DNA of 64,000 nucleotides from Scylla paramamosain (GCF_035594125.1 NC_087180.1:12759115-12823114), one strand, 5' to 3'. Positions 12,430-25,254 are shown, counted from the stretch's first letter. Notes: generated from the sequence alone by a model not told the origin. A program made the numbers and translations.

Positions 12430-15400
12430 GCAGGTGAAGGAAAAGGAATACGGATTAAAAAGGGAAAGAAAGCATAAGGGAAAGACATACGTAATGAGAG
12501 AAAGAAAGGAAGGAAAGAGAGGGAGAATGGAATAAGGCAAGAGAAAGGAAGGTAAGAAAAAAGGGATTGTTGGGGTTGGGAAGGAAACAGGAAGGAAGGA
12601 AGGAAAAGTAAGTGCATAAAAAGAAGTTATTAAAGGAAGGAAAGATAAGTGGGTGGGCAAAAAGGGAGTTATTACGGGAAGGCAGAGGCGAAGGTAACTG
12701 TACAGGAAGGGAAGGAAGGGAGAGTTTGCAGTGAAGGACAGGTGACACTGAAAAACAACAGAAAGTTAAATTAATTGATTTGATAGACTAATTTACCTAA
12801 AACTATGCAGCGTAATGGTAAAGTGCGTAAAAAAAGAAAGCAAATAATTACATGAGACAGAAAAATAGATTATAAAATATAATCTAATTGGATTATGAAG
12901 AAAATATCAAATTAAACAAATATATAAAGAATGATCAAAATAAGGAAGGGAAAGCACGAAATTCAATGATATAATAACCCCCCCCAAAAAAATACATATA
13001 ACCTAAAAAGTAAGTCATTTAGAGAGAGAAAACAAAATTTACAGAATAGTGAAAAATTAATAGCAAAGCTCACGGGAAAAATAAGCTTGAAATAATTTAA
13101 GAAGAAAAAGGCACAAAGAATGACAAATAAAACATAAAGTTATAAGATTAAAAAAAAAACATTAAACGTTAATAAGAGAGAGAGAAAAGGGAAAATAAAT
13201 ACATAGATAAAAATACGAAAGACAACAGAGTATAATAAGATAAATATTATGAAATAAATAGGAAAAAAAAGAAAGGAGCTAAAGAAGAGAAAGAAACACA
13301 ACAAAACTAAATGCAACAAAATGTAAGATAAAAAAAAACTAAAATACTGATTAAAATATAGATCAAATAAACACTGAGAGCTGAGGAAGAGAAGGAAACA
13401 CAACATAACTTAATACAACAAAATGTAAGATGAAAAAAGACACATCATCGGTAAGAAAAACAATTGGAAGAGCTAAATTATTGATAAAAAGATAAATAGA
13501 AAAAAATAAATAAAAAAACTGAGTTATGGAAAAGAAAGAAACAGCAGAACTCAATACAACACAAGCACTTCAGTGACGCAATAAGCACCACGTGTCTGCT
13601 GCACCTGCTTACCACTGAGGGTCACGGGAGAAAGTATTATTATTGGCCATTACTGCAGGAAATACTGGCTGTCTGACGCTCTTTTATTTTATTACTGTAT
13701 CACGTTATACTTTGCCTCGCGCCGTCATGCCTCCTATTGCTGGTGCGTCTTGATAAGTTGTTATCAATTATGAGTGTAGATAGTGGGAAGATGAAAGAGA
13801 AAGAGAAGAAATTATGAGTGGATGAAGGGAAAAGGTGAACAGTGTATTAATAGCAGGTGTTTGAATAAAGAAAGCACAAAAGTAGACGAGAGATGTAAAG
13901 GGGAAATGAAAGAAAGATGAAACTATGAAAGGATGAAAGGAAAACGTGAATAATGTAGTAATGGCAAGAGGTATTAGAATAAATAAAGACAGCAAACAAT
14001 AGGGAAAAGAGGAATGAAAAAAAATAATGAAATAATTAAGAAAGGGAAGATAGAGAAAGAGGGAGATGAAATTACCATAGAATGGAAGTGGGAGAACAGA
14101 TCACATTATAGTGATAAAAGAGGTTGGAAGCATAAAGGAAAAAGAGAGAAGGAAATAAAGGAAAGTTGAAGGGAGGAAGGTAATATGAATGAATAAAAAA
14201 GAGAGGAATTATTAAAGGAAGGAAGTGAAATGCAAATGGCACAGTAACAGTAATGCACAAGCTGAAATAATGTAAATAAATAAAGAAAAACAATGAAATA
14301 AGGAAGAAGAGGAAACAGAAGATGAAACGGGTATTACATGAAGGAATGGGAAACACAGTGTAGTAATAAAAAGAGATAGAGAAAGGAAGTAAAGAAAATT
14401 ATTTTAAAAGGGGAAAAAAATAATGAAGAAAGAAAGGAAAGGAAAGCGAGTAACATAATGACAGAGAGAGAGATTTTAGAAATGAAAAAGGGAGAAATTT
14501 GAATGACGAATGAAACAGGGAAACAGGCCAAATAAGAAAGGAAAGAGAAACGAAAAACAACGAAGGGAAGCAGGTGAGAAGAAAAACAGAAGTGAATTAA
14601 AGTGAAAACAACGAAGGAAGGAAGAAAAAAAATAAAATAAATGAACGAAGGAAAGAAAGCGAAAAGAAAGAAGGAAAGTAAAATTAGAACATAACATTTA
14701 CCTTTTTTGTTACTTTTTTCACAACAACAGAAGACAGAGCAAGAAGCACGAGGCAAAATTTTTAAAGAAAGTTGCACACGACGTTCCAGAAAAGGTCGAA
14801 AAAGTGAAAAGGTAAGAAATTCCATTATTTTTTGTTTCTGGAGCAACATGGAACGCAAACATAAGAACACAACACCACCACCACCACTACCACCAGCACC
14901 ACCACCACCTACGCATCCCCGCAAAGAGAAATCACCTGGACGCTCCCGCAACGCACGCAGGTAAAAGTTAATTAATCACGATGCGAAAAACACCTGGGCC
15001 CGGAAGTCATTGAGAGTTGCTTCTCTCTTGTCGTTTTGTTTAGCATATTTTCTACTTTACCTTACCGGCCTGAGAGTTTATGTTCCTTCCCCTGCGAGGT
15101 TGACTTGGGAATGAGTGGAGATTACTGAGTGGCAGGGAGTGATTAAAGTACATATGTGCGGGGATTTTGCTTGAAGAGTGAGGCAGTTTGATAGAGGCGG
15201 GAATAATGTCGTTTTCTTTTTCTTATGGGAGGTGCTCTGGCAAAGTGTAAAAAGAAAAAGAGAACAATAAAAAAGATCCATTGAAGGTGACAGTTCCCAA
15301 AGAATAGAACCAAATAGATCCAATATTAAAATAGATCCAAAATTAGAGAAGAGTTTTCAAACATCCCTCTTGAAAAAAAAAAAATTTAAGTCGTAAGTAG

Positions 15401-15660
15401 GAAAAACACAAAACGAGGCAGGAATTTCCAGAGTTTACTAGCAGAAAGGATGAAGGATTGAGAATACTGGTTAATTCTTGTACTAGGGAGATGGACAGAA
15501 TAAGGGGTGAGAGAAAGTGTGATATACTGCAATGTGAATTTAGCGAGTGTGGGAGGGAGAGGTGCAAGATAAGAGAGGAATAAGATGAAGGGAAGAAGGA
15601 AAGGGAGAAGCAGTAAAGAGGAGACACAGAAGATGGACTGTATCAGAAGGTTTTCCCATT
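12430..15660. other. Purine-skewed, gene-free block
   Basis: For about 3 kb the + strand is dominated by A and G (ggaagg, gaaagaaa, gggaaga runs). Minus-strand frames therefore read as Phe/Leu/Ser-rich nonsense. No exon pair, signal peptide or conserved motif was seen. An AAG/GTAAGA-type donor at 14811 is isolated. Confidence 0.6.
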
Positions 15661-15909
15661 GTTAGGTATTGTCTCTCTCACGCTTAGTATACCTGTGTTA
15701 TTAGATGCTGCACGTAGGTAGGTCGTCAGGTACAAAAATAATCTGCCTCTGTCTCTTAACTCACCACACACAGATAGATACGTAAGTACTTTGAAGAATA
15801 AATAGAAAAAAAAGAAAAGGAAGAAGGAAGAAAGAAAGAAAGAGAGATAGATGATACACAGATATAGGGATAGGTACATAGATAGATAGAGAGATAGATA
15901 GGTGATAAA

Positions 15910-16276
<367 letters not shown>

Positions 16277-16957
16277 CCGAAATAATACACATAACAATGA
16301 GTTCTAATGGTCCAGGTCAAATAAACAAAATATACATTATATTCCCTCTTTATGAACTGTATTTTTTACAATAATATTTACAAAGCACAGGTCACGGTGT
16401 TACAATCCCATGAGTGTTTACTTTCACGACTCACTTTGTGCTACACCGCGGGGAGTCTTCCACGTACGTAATTGTAAGACATGAATGATGAATGACCGCT
16501 GTAAAATCACTGAGCAATCATTGAACAGTCTTTTTTTTTTTTTCCAATTCTTTCCTTTTAGTTTTTATTCAGTTTTCACAATTCGAATGAGTGTTAGATT
16601 TATATCCTTTTAATTTTGTCTTCCCTTTTTTAATACCGACAGTTCGAGTAAGTATTAATCTTTTTTTTTTTACCTAGTTTTTGCTTCGCCATCTATTTTT
16701 TTTTTTTTTTTTATTTACAGACTGACAGTTCGAGTGAGAGTTTTAGCAGATCTTCCGGAACACTATGGCAACGAACCCTGAAAACAAGTGAACATCGAGC
16801 CTTTTGTGTTTATGGTCCATTTCTTCCCCTCGCTGTTTCGGGACGGTGAAGGGCCAGGCTGGTGAGGCTTAAGGGCGTGGCTGATTCCTCCACGGTGGGT
16901 GACGGAGGGTTGGCGTGGCGGGGCGGTAAGAGAAGTGTGTAGCAATAGCAAGGCAAA

Positions 16958-17130
16958 CTGCAAGAAACTAATAGGCCTACACGTGGAAAATACATGCCTG
17001 TACCCTCCCATCATTATTATCCTTAAATTTATCTAATATTTCTAAAGTTTGCTATTGACTTGGCACTTATAGGAATGTTTGGTTTGTGCCAGTCATCCAC
17101 CACCAAATCTATGAACCAGTTTTCTTCTTA
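16958..17130. mobile_element. Dispersed SINE-like repeat, family 2 copy 2
   Basis: The ordered blocks tgcaagaaa, ggcctacacgtgg, cctcccat and ccttaaatttatctaat match 1676-1780. The match may continue into the pyrimidine-rich DNA to about 17150, and the true ends are not visible. Confidence 0.45.
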
Positions 17131-17587
17131 TCTCATTTCTTTTTTTTTCTTTTTATCAATCTTGAACTCGTTATTTTAGTTTTTTAGATTACTAGCATTA
17201 AAGATTTTGTCTACACCAAACTTGTCATTTCCATTATATCTAGGAGCGTCTAGGTGTGGAAAAGTGATGTTTACTGTCTTTTCACCCAAACAATCTAGAT
17301 AATCATTAATAAAGGCTTTATTCTGAAACAGTACTGATGTCATTAGTAAACAAAACAAAGAAGAGAAAATAGTAACTGATTAGATACATGCTAAAGAAAT
17401 TAACCCCCTCAAGTGAACTTTGATGCTTAGTCTAAATGTTCCATTACATTACATTACATTCAGCTGAGGTCCATTCCCAGCACCCCGTAGAGTTAATTTC
17501 AGTACCCTGAGGCATGCCAGACTGAGAGACGCTACAGTAAAGGATGGTTCAGTATATATCTTAGCGTCATGTTAGTCTCTAAATGCC

Positions 17588-17794
17588 TTAACACTTTAAT
17601 CGCTGACAATAATGTGACACTTGTTATTTTCAGTTTAGTCTGTTCTACGGAAGAGTAAAACTACAGGTTCTGAAAGATTTGAAACACTCGAACACTTTTT
17701 TTTTTGTATATCAGTGGTGTTTTTCGAAGTTATATTCAAAGTTTGTGCGATACAGTTCTATTAAGCTAAAAAGCTGTAAAAGTCAAAGGGTTAA
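17588..17794. mobile_element. piggyBac-like MITE flanked by TTAA
   Basis: A 199-bp body (17592-17790) is flanked on both sides by TTAA (17588-17591, 17791-17794). The ends are imperfect inverted repeats: left cactttaatcgctgac, right (reverse complement) ccctttgacttttac. The TTAA target and CCCTTT-type end are what the piggyBac superfamily uses. No transposase is present. Confidence 0.5.
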
Positions 17795-18694
17795 AGGCAA
17801 TGAATGCGTGAACGATAACAAGTAAAATGAAAGCATCACACGAAGCACTACTGATGTGGACCAAAGAACAACACTCATGGAAACCGCAAGATTAGAAAAC
17901 TTTTTGTGGAGATAAATATGTAACAAAAAAATAAAATAAAATAAAATAACTCTTTAAATGCATCTTTTTTACGCTAGAAAATTAAATAAAAGAAAGTAAA
18001 GGCAAAGTAGCACATGGGAAATCACACCGAATGAGGCGATACTTGGAAATAAACACGAAATAGTCTCCAATTAAGTAATAAACCAGCAGGTGAAGAACGA
18101 CAGGTGACTCAATAATAACACGTGACAATTTCAGACTCACCTTGACTTACCTTAATGATAAAAGAGAGGTGTGAGTGACCTACAACACCACCACTACCAC
18201 CATCACCACCACCACCACCACCACCACTTCATCACAGTGAAACCTCCCTGTTTACAGCAACTCAAGGTCCGCTGGGAAATATGTCACGCCTGGGGACTCC
18301 TATCTATGTATAGCTGCGTGTCTTCTCTCTCGCCTGCTTGCTCACAGAGATCAGAGACGGTTTGCGCCACACTAGGAGATAAAACAAAGCGAGATTAAAA
18401 TTATGTGCTATTGTTGTCGTTATTACTATTATTTTTTTTTATCATTATTACTTCTGCTTCTACTACTATTACTACTACTATTGTCATCATTATATTCTTA
18501 TACTTAACGAAAATTTGTTATGGAAGAAAAGTCACATGACCCACAGAGCGCCTTTAATTCTTCATTGCTGTAACCAGACAACTGAATCTCCTGTTCCTGG
18601 GAGCAATGCAGGCAGCACAGTGGGCATTCAGAGCAGGGTTCTTACTTACATGGCTCCCGGGACGCGCATATTCCCCACTTCAATTATCGCAAGA
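17795..18694. other. 3' flank of the Cys-rich gene, unique DNA
   Basis: AT-rich, with short ATT/TAC runs at 18415-18485. No clear AATAAA for the minus-strand gene was identified close to its stop. Confidence 0.4.
18196..18228. repeat. (CCA)n microsatellite
   Basis: ACC/CCA trinucleotide array. Confidence 0.9.
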
Positions 18695-19168
18695 CTAACA
18701 TTCGTTGCGAGAAGGGCAAGTTTGACGCTCCTCACAGGTCGGACAACAAGGTACGCATTCTACACAGGGCTGACAACAAGGTACGCATTCCACACAGGGC
18801 TGACAACAAGGTACGCATTTCACAGAGGGCTGGCACGATGCGCATTTTACACACTGCGGGCAACACGTGCAAGAGTCACACGGTTCGCATTTATCGGCAG
18901 GCTTCCTGTCTCCACGCTTCTTGCAGGGCTCCTCGCACTCACTGGGCTGCCTGTAAGTGTCTTCTTTGGTCTCCACTGAAGTGAAATTGGTTGGCGTCGA
19001 GTAATTATAGTCAGGTTGCATCATTTTGTCCACCCTTTGTGCCATGGCCTCCAAGAACCTCTCGTGCTCCGTCACGGGTGCCATCCCCTGCAGCCCCTCG
19101 TCCTCCATGAAGGCCGCCCCGAGCCCCACGCAAGCCACAGCCACCCACAGGAACAAACTCTTCAGCAT
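18695..19168 (-). CDS. Secreted cysteine-rich repeat protein, unrecognised family
   Basis: A 157-residue single-exon ORF on the minus strand, from ATG at 19168 (A at -3) to TAG at 18697-18695. Residues 1-19 are a textbook signal peptide (MLKSLFLWVAVACVGLGAA). Residues 20-76 are acidic/polar with two N-glycosylation sequons (N55-Y-S, N61-F-T). From residue 78 to the end there are 24 cysteines in 80 residues. They include two exact copies of the decapeptide CCQPCVECVP (121-140) with partial copies on either side. The pattern (CC, CxxC, CxC) suggests a disulfide-knotted or metal-binding extracellular protein. A metallothionein-like, cuticle or defence role is conceivable but not shown. No family was recognised. 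It stands alone between repeats, and a non-coding explanation is unlikely given signal peptide plus Cys periodicity. Confidence 0.72.
   Translation of the reverse strand: MLKSLFLWVAVACVGLGAAFMEDEGLQGMAPVTEHERFLEAMAQRVDKMMQPDYNYSTPTNFTSVETKEDTYRQPSECEEPCKKRGDRKPADKCEPCDSCTCCPQCVKCASCQPSVKCVPCCQPCVECVPCCQPCVECVPCCPTCEERQTCPSRNEC
18751..18840 (-). repeat. 30-bp tandem repeat inside the Cys-rich gene
   Basis: Three tandem 30-bp units (18751-18780, 18781-18810, 18811-18840). The first two differ at one base and the third is more diverged. Each encodes a ten-residue Cys-rich module in frame, so the repeat number sets the protein length. Confidence 0.9.
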
Positions 19169-19297
19169 TGTTGATTTTTAGGAACAATTTAAAAGTTATC
19201 CAAGTGTTGCTTGCCGGGGTCTGGATGCGAACCCTTGATCTGCTGGAGCGGTGGGTGGATATGGCGGTCTCAGATGAACCCAAGAAGAAAATACTAA

Positions 19298-19510
19298 GGT
19301 CCGTTTTTTTAAACGCTTTGTTCTCTCAAATGGACAGTTTTCAAAGGCCACATAGGTGATCAGCCGGGTCCTTATGGGTGTCTTCCCTACCGACAACGCG
19401 GGATCATCCGTTAAACTATCGTTAGAATCATACAAGCAATCTCGAAAACTGCAATAACTTCCACGGCAGCCTGATAGAAGTAGTGACAGCACCGAAATGT
19501 TTAAGACGAA
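19298..19510. mobile_element. Family 1 copy F
   Basis: Starts with aaacgctttgttctctcaaa, contains ttttcaaaggccacatag, and ends accgaaatgtttaagacgaa. It lies about 130 bp upstream of the Cys-rich gene's start codon. Confidence 0.55.
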
Positions 19511-19733
19511 GGTAAGTCTCAGAGGAGTCCAAGAAGCAGAGTAGACAAAGAACAGTGAATGATAAAGAACAATACCAATCACCGCCCTCCCTCCGGCCTC
19601 GTGGCGATCATGGTGAAGGTGTGATTAGTAATGAGGTGGTGGTGGTGGTGGTGGTGATGGTGGTTTGTGGTCGAAGAGGAACTGGTGGAGACAATTTGAC
19701 CGGTGGTTTGGTGTTTTGGGAGATTTTCATTGA

Positions 19734-19737
<4 letters not shown>

Positions 19738-19825
<88 letters not shown>

Positions 19826-19877
19826 CTTTTTGGTTTTCTCTGTCATTTTATTTTTTTCTTTTCCTAAACAGTTCAAC

Positions 19878-19941
<64 letters not shown>
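19738..19941. repeat. (CT)n/(GA)n inverted pair
   Basis: (CT)n 19738-19820 and (GA)n 19881-19941 are complementary, with a 60-bp T-rich spacer. Confidence 0.94.
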
Positions 19942-19943
<2 letters not shown>

Positions 19944-20102
19944 AGGTCATCCAGCAAGGTCAACTCAGCCGTCAGGTCACCCATCCGCCTCCTCCTCCCT
20001 CCCTCTTGGAAACAAACAGCCTTGTTATTTTTCCGGTAAACACTGACACAAAGTTAACCGCAATTTCACTTTCCCATACTTTACTTTTGAGCCGCATTTC
20101 TC

Positions 20103-20212
20103 CCTCCTCCTCCTCCTCCTCCTCCTCCTCCTCCTCCTCCTCCTCCTCCTCCTCCTCCTCCACACATAGAGTATTATTTGAATACCAATAATGAACGAAA
20201 CTAATTTACGAA

Positions 20213-20265
<53 letters not shown>

Positions 20266-20400
20266 GGTGTCAAGGTATAACAGGTAACACAATTATCACA
20301 ACACCTCACCACCATCTCAACCACTAACTCCTCCTCCTCCTCCTCCTCCTCCTCCTCCTCCTCCTCATCCTCCTCCTCCTACTCCTCCTCCTCCTCCATC
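20103..20400. repeat. (TCC)n, (CT)n, (CTC)n cluster
   Basis: TCC array 20103-20160, CT array 20216-20261 and CTC-type array 20329-20398. All three are pyrimidine-rich on the + strand. Confidence 0.94.
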
Positions 20401-20588
20401 TGCTGCCTATCTGCCTGGGGCCTAAATGATAACAATTGCGCAGTGCTGAAGTGGAAAGTGACCCACGAACTCTTCAGTAAGAGCTGAGAACCTTCCTTCC
20501 TTCCTTGGCTTTCACTCCTCGCATTCTATTTGTGGCTATTATCTTTTCAAATTATCGTCCATCATTTGGTCTCAGTTGTTTCACGTCT

Positions 20589-20593
<5 letters not shown>

Positions 20594-20648
<55 letters not shown>

Positions 20649-20675
20649 GTCATGCGCATGCTCCTACACATACAC

Positions 20676-20710
<35 letters not shown>

Positions 20711-20715
20711 CACAC
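20594..20715. repeat. (GA)n and (CA)n microsatellites
   Basis: GA array 20594-20645 and interrupted CA array 20669-20715. Confidence 0.94.
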
Positions 20716-21029
20716 GTCTAATCATTTCATACCACTTGCACTTTTTTCCTTCTGTCAAACTGATATGACTGATGTAGGTGGTGATAATGATGGTGATGGT
20801 GGTGGTGATGGTGGTGGTTAAGGATGAAGGGAGGGTGCATTGCCTCCGAGGAAAGAGAAGGTGGCGTTTTGTGAGGGTGGTGGTGGTGGTGGTGGTGTCA
20901 GCTGTTGCCACAAAGAAAACGAATAAAAAGGAATAATGAAAATAGTACATCATCATTGCGTTAATCAAACATTTCTCATTTTAACGCTTTCTCTATTTTT
21001 GTTGGCTTTTCTCCTCCTTTCTTTCCTTC

Positions 21030-21279
21030 CTTCCTCCTCCTCCTCCTTCTCCTCCTCCTCCTCCTCCTCCTCCTCCTCCTCTTTCCTGTATTACCAATGG
21101 TAAAATTTCCTTCTCATATCTAAAACTGCTTTTAAGTGAGTCTTTCTTTCTTAAATTTCTTTCAAAGTTTTTGATTAGTCATATGCAAGAGGAATACAAA
21201 CAACTTTTTTTTATTTCTACAACAACAACAACAACAACAACAACTACTACTACTACTACTACCACTACTGCTACTACTG

Positions 21280-21322
<43 letters not shown>

Positions 21323-21436
21323 CGCTGGAGAGAATAGGGAAAGAAAACACATAATAAAAAAAGAGCAAGAACAAAAACAAGAATTATAGACCACACCACC
21401 ACCACCACCACCACCACCACCACCACCACCACCACC
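21030..21436. repeat. Trinucleotide cluster (CCT)n, (ACA)n(ACT)n, (CCA)n
   Basis: CCT array about 21034-21082, ACA then ACT array 21222-21322, and CCA array 21394-21436. Confidence 0.93.
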
Positions 21437-22014
21437 AACACCATCATCCCCAACAACAATAATAACGACAAACATCCTCGCACCAACCTACCTCACTGCT
21501 GTAAACCATAACAATCAAGACGAAGTAAAAAAAATAAGCACACACACTCACACACACAAAAAAAAAAAAAAAAATATATTACACTATCAACTGCAAAAAA
21601 AAAAAAATAATAATAATACCTTTTGTACAATACCTTACCTACCTCAACTTACCTGCCTCAGCCTACCTGCCAGTGAGCCACCAGGTGTGTGAGATGCAAG
21701 AAGAGTAATATAAACACCTGTGCATCTTCATTTATCACATTTCGTTCATAATACATAATAGTACTTCACTTTCCATACAGTTACGGTTTGTTGCGTTCGC
21801 TGGATTCGCTCGCCAGTCTTACAGAAGGATTAAGATTACGAGCGTGACTTGGATGTGTTGTTATTGTCACTGAAGTCCCTTTTAGTTAGGTTAGCAGCGA
21901 GAGAGTGAGTGCGAGAATGGGTGTCACTGTTCATCCCTTAAAGAAAGAGAGAGAGGGGAGTGGGATGGGGTGGAAAGAAAAGAAAGTGAAGAAAAAAAGG
22001 TAAGTACTCAGAGC

Positions 22015-22154
<140 letters not shown>

Positions 22155-22407
22155 TTTTGGAAAATCGAAAACAAACACACCGGAAAAATCTGAACGCCGC
22201 CTTTCTTTCGAGTCATTCTGAAGCGATTAATTCTCGTACATCATCTGTGTTTATCTTGAGTGTTTTTGGCGTCAATAAGATGCAGGTAAAAATGAAGCAC
22301 AAAATCTCCGCCACTCGTCACGGTCATGTTTTGGGAGATAACAAGGGGGGAGGAGAAAGTTTACTTCCGGATAGTGTGGACCAGAAGATAAAGGTGATGT
22401 CTTGTTC

Positions 22408-22945
22408 TCAGTCAGTCCGTCAGTCAGTCAGTCAGTCAGTTGTCTGGTCGATTGGTTAGGATGAGTGAGTAGGTATTTAATTATTAAATTGCTTAATTAA
22501 TTTGTTTATTAGGTTGTTAGTTTGCTAGCCAGTCAACAAGTTGGTTAATTGCATAGTTAGGCTAGTTAAACAGATTGTTGGTTGTTTAGTTGTTTAGATT
22601 AAGTAACGTTAGATTAGGTGATTACTTAGTCAGTTAATTAGTTCGTTAGGTAGTCCGTCGGTCAGTCAGCCAGTCAGCCAGTCAGTCAGCTGGTCAGTTA
22701 GTTAGTCCTTTAGCCAATTAGTTGATTAGTTAATTAGAAAGTTAATTAGTTCATTGGTTTGTTTATTTCTTTGATTATTGGTTGGATAATTCGATAGTAG
22801 GTTCGTTAATTAACTGGCTAGTGAGTTAGTTAGCTAGTTTACTTGTTCATTTGTTTCTTTGTACGTCTGTCTGTTTCTTACTTAACTTGTTATTTCATTG
22901 CTTATAGAGTTATCACCCAATCTGTCAGTCAGCCAGGCAGTCAAT
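22408..22945. repeat. Long degenerate GTTA/GTCA-type tetranucleotide tract
   Basis: Over about 540 bp the sequence is built from variants of (GTTA) and (GTCA), such as cagtcagtcagtcagt near 22424 and 22665 and ttagttagttcg-like runs between. It looks like an old tetranucleotide array decayed by point mutation. Confidence 0.6.
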
Positions 22946-24841
22946 GTAAGGGTGCCCTTCAGAACACGATCGCACTTAACTGTATTTTTTAGAGGATTCC
23001 CCTTGTTACGTCTTCTGGTACTAATTCAATACTGTTATAAAGAGGCTTTGGCGTGTCACTCCCGGAAGCAAGTACACACCTGACCAACACGTCTTAGGTT
23101 TGGCTTCCAGCAGGTGTGTAAACGACGATCACCTGCACCAATTGTTTTCTTGATAATGATTCCCGCTTGTCAGTGTCTTGGCGCGTGGCAGATAATGGAC
23201 AATGCAGGCTTTTTCTTCTTATTTCTTTCATTTTCAGACACATCATCTAGTAAACTCATTCACTTTTACGTAAATTCCAACGAAGGCGAAAGTGACGGCC
23301 CGGCGTGCAGAAATGTTTGTATCATTTTATGTTTGTCTGTGTGGTCGTAATCGTGTATCGTGATTCATGCTTTCGTCTGAGTGTATGAACGTGCTGTTGT
23401 GTTTGTGTAGGAAAGCTTTGTTTAAATCTTTACATTTTATCAAGTATTTCAGTTGGGGTTACAATGAGAAAACTTGTACGAAGTCTTAGCATTTCTTTTT
23501 TTCTTAGCGTATTTCATGTTTATAGTGATTATGGTTTTATCGAGTACTTTTTCCTTGATGTTTTCTTGGCTTTTTTTTTTTTTCGTGATATAACGGTACT
23601 GAAGTTCGGTGTGAAATTTACGTGCACATCTCATTGCTTTTCTTTTTCAGTTCGTGTCCACTCATTCGTAACCTCCCATACACACACAGATGCAGCATCT
23701 CTCACACAGCAACTCAAACACTCACCTCTTGCAAGTCACAAAGGTTTACAAGTTCCATTTCCTAATAGAAAGTAGGACTTTTCTGAGCTCCTCTACTTCT
23801 GCACCTTGACAATAATTCTCCGCCATTTTCTTCCCAGTACAAAGGATCCAGCACATCACTGCATCTAGAGATACTAAATAGCATAAATTTTCTCCCCAAA
23901 ATAGACGTTTTATGCATCGCTTTCCCGAGAGCTGCGGGGAACGCGGTGCCGCGGGGGAGACAATGGCGGTAGTCAGTGCGTCGAGTGGCAGGAGGGTGAG
24001 AAGAAGCACCTGATTGACGTTATTCTGGTACAACACTTCTTCTACACCTCCTCACTCTCTGCTCCTCTACAGTGCACCTCCACCCACACTACACGTCAAT
24101 GAAGGTACAGAGTCTCCCTTGCTATACACACAACACAATACCATATCAGCAAGTATTTACAGCCTTCCTCACCCACACTACTAAAAATACTGTCGTCCTT
24201 GTTGTGCCTATAGCTACGAGTACGTATACAACACGATACAATACCTACAAGGATTTTTACCTTCTCTCGTAGACAACAATAGCCATATATTCCTTAATAC
24301 TGGAGCTAGTTTTCTCTGGCAATATATGTAATTAGTGCAGAATTGAATATTACATTGAGACAGCTTATTTAAAAATCTGAGGTTTATTGCTGTTAGGTGT
24401 TTCTTGTATTCTTCTTTCCTTTTTCTCATCCTTTATTCTGTAACATTTTCTTACCATTAATATTGTTAGTATAAGGCAATAAAGCTGAACAGTCTATTTA
24501 GAAAACGTATATATATGTTGTATTAGACAGTTATTAATTTGCATTCTTCTCTCCTCTCTTCCTTCCATTACTTCGGAGCCATTTATTCTATCAGTTTATA
24601 TGTCACTGTATCTGGTTAGTATGAAACAATTAAATCAAACATTCTAATTACAAATACCAAAGAGCTATTGCTATTTATTATTTCCTTGTATTCCTCTCCC
24701 TCACTCTGTTGTCTGCGTTGGAGGTTTCGTCACGGGAAGGGAAGTTTTCTGAAGGAAGGGTCTCCTATACGCACGATGCGTCCCACACAAAACCACAGAC
24801 GCGGGTTTTCTCCCAAGGTATTTCGTACACGCGGTGACTCG
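22946..24841. other. Unique DNA, nothing recognised
   Basis: No microsatellite longer than about 15 bp and no supportable exon. Short frames such as 23464-23775 contain no motif. Confidence 0.35.
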
Positions 24842-24843
24842 GT

Positions 24844-24913
24844 GTTGTGTTGTGTTGTGTTGTGTTCCTCCCCACTAGGGTGGCGGCATTTGTCTTTCGA
24901 GTCACAATACAGT

Positions 24914-24952
<39 letters not shown>

Positions 24953-25000
24953 AGTTTGTTCTATCTTGCGGTTGTGAAAGGATGCTGCACTGTGAACGAT

Positions 25001-25085
<85 letters not shown>
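24844..25085. repeat. (GTGTT)n, (CA)n and (CT)n cluster
   Basis: Pentanucleotide GTGTT repeat about 24842-24866, CA array 24915-24950 and CT array 25003-25085. Confidence 0.93.
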
Positions 25086-25088
<3 letters not shown>

Positions 25089-25254
25089 TCTGCTTTCTCG
25101 AAATTTGCTTTAGGTCATCTAATCCCCAATGGAAGCTTTCGCCTGTCTTAATGCATGAGCGAGAGGAAGGAAAACAGAAATCATTTGCTCAATATCTACT
25201 CTCTAACACCACGCGACTGCATTCTCAAACATTGCGCCGTCTTATCTCAACTAC

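Noticed and set aside
14707..14964. Plus-strand frame with acceptor-like acaacaacag and donor-like gtaaga (possible exon 14730-14811)
   Set aside because: It lies in the purine-skewed block, where basic residues and splice-like words arise by composition. No partner exon was found.
18741..18840. Regular 30-bp direct repeats resembling a CRISPR array
   Set aside because: The units are contiguous with no spacers, are in frame within a secreted protein gene, and the DNA is eukaryotic.
19555..20046. 163-residue plus-strand frame
   Set aside because: Most of it is (CT)n and (GA)n translation. The unique part has no recognisable motif.
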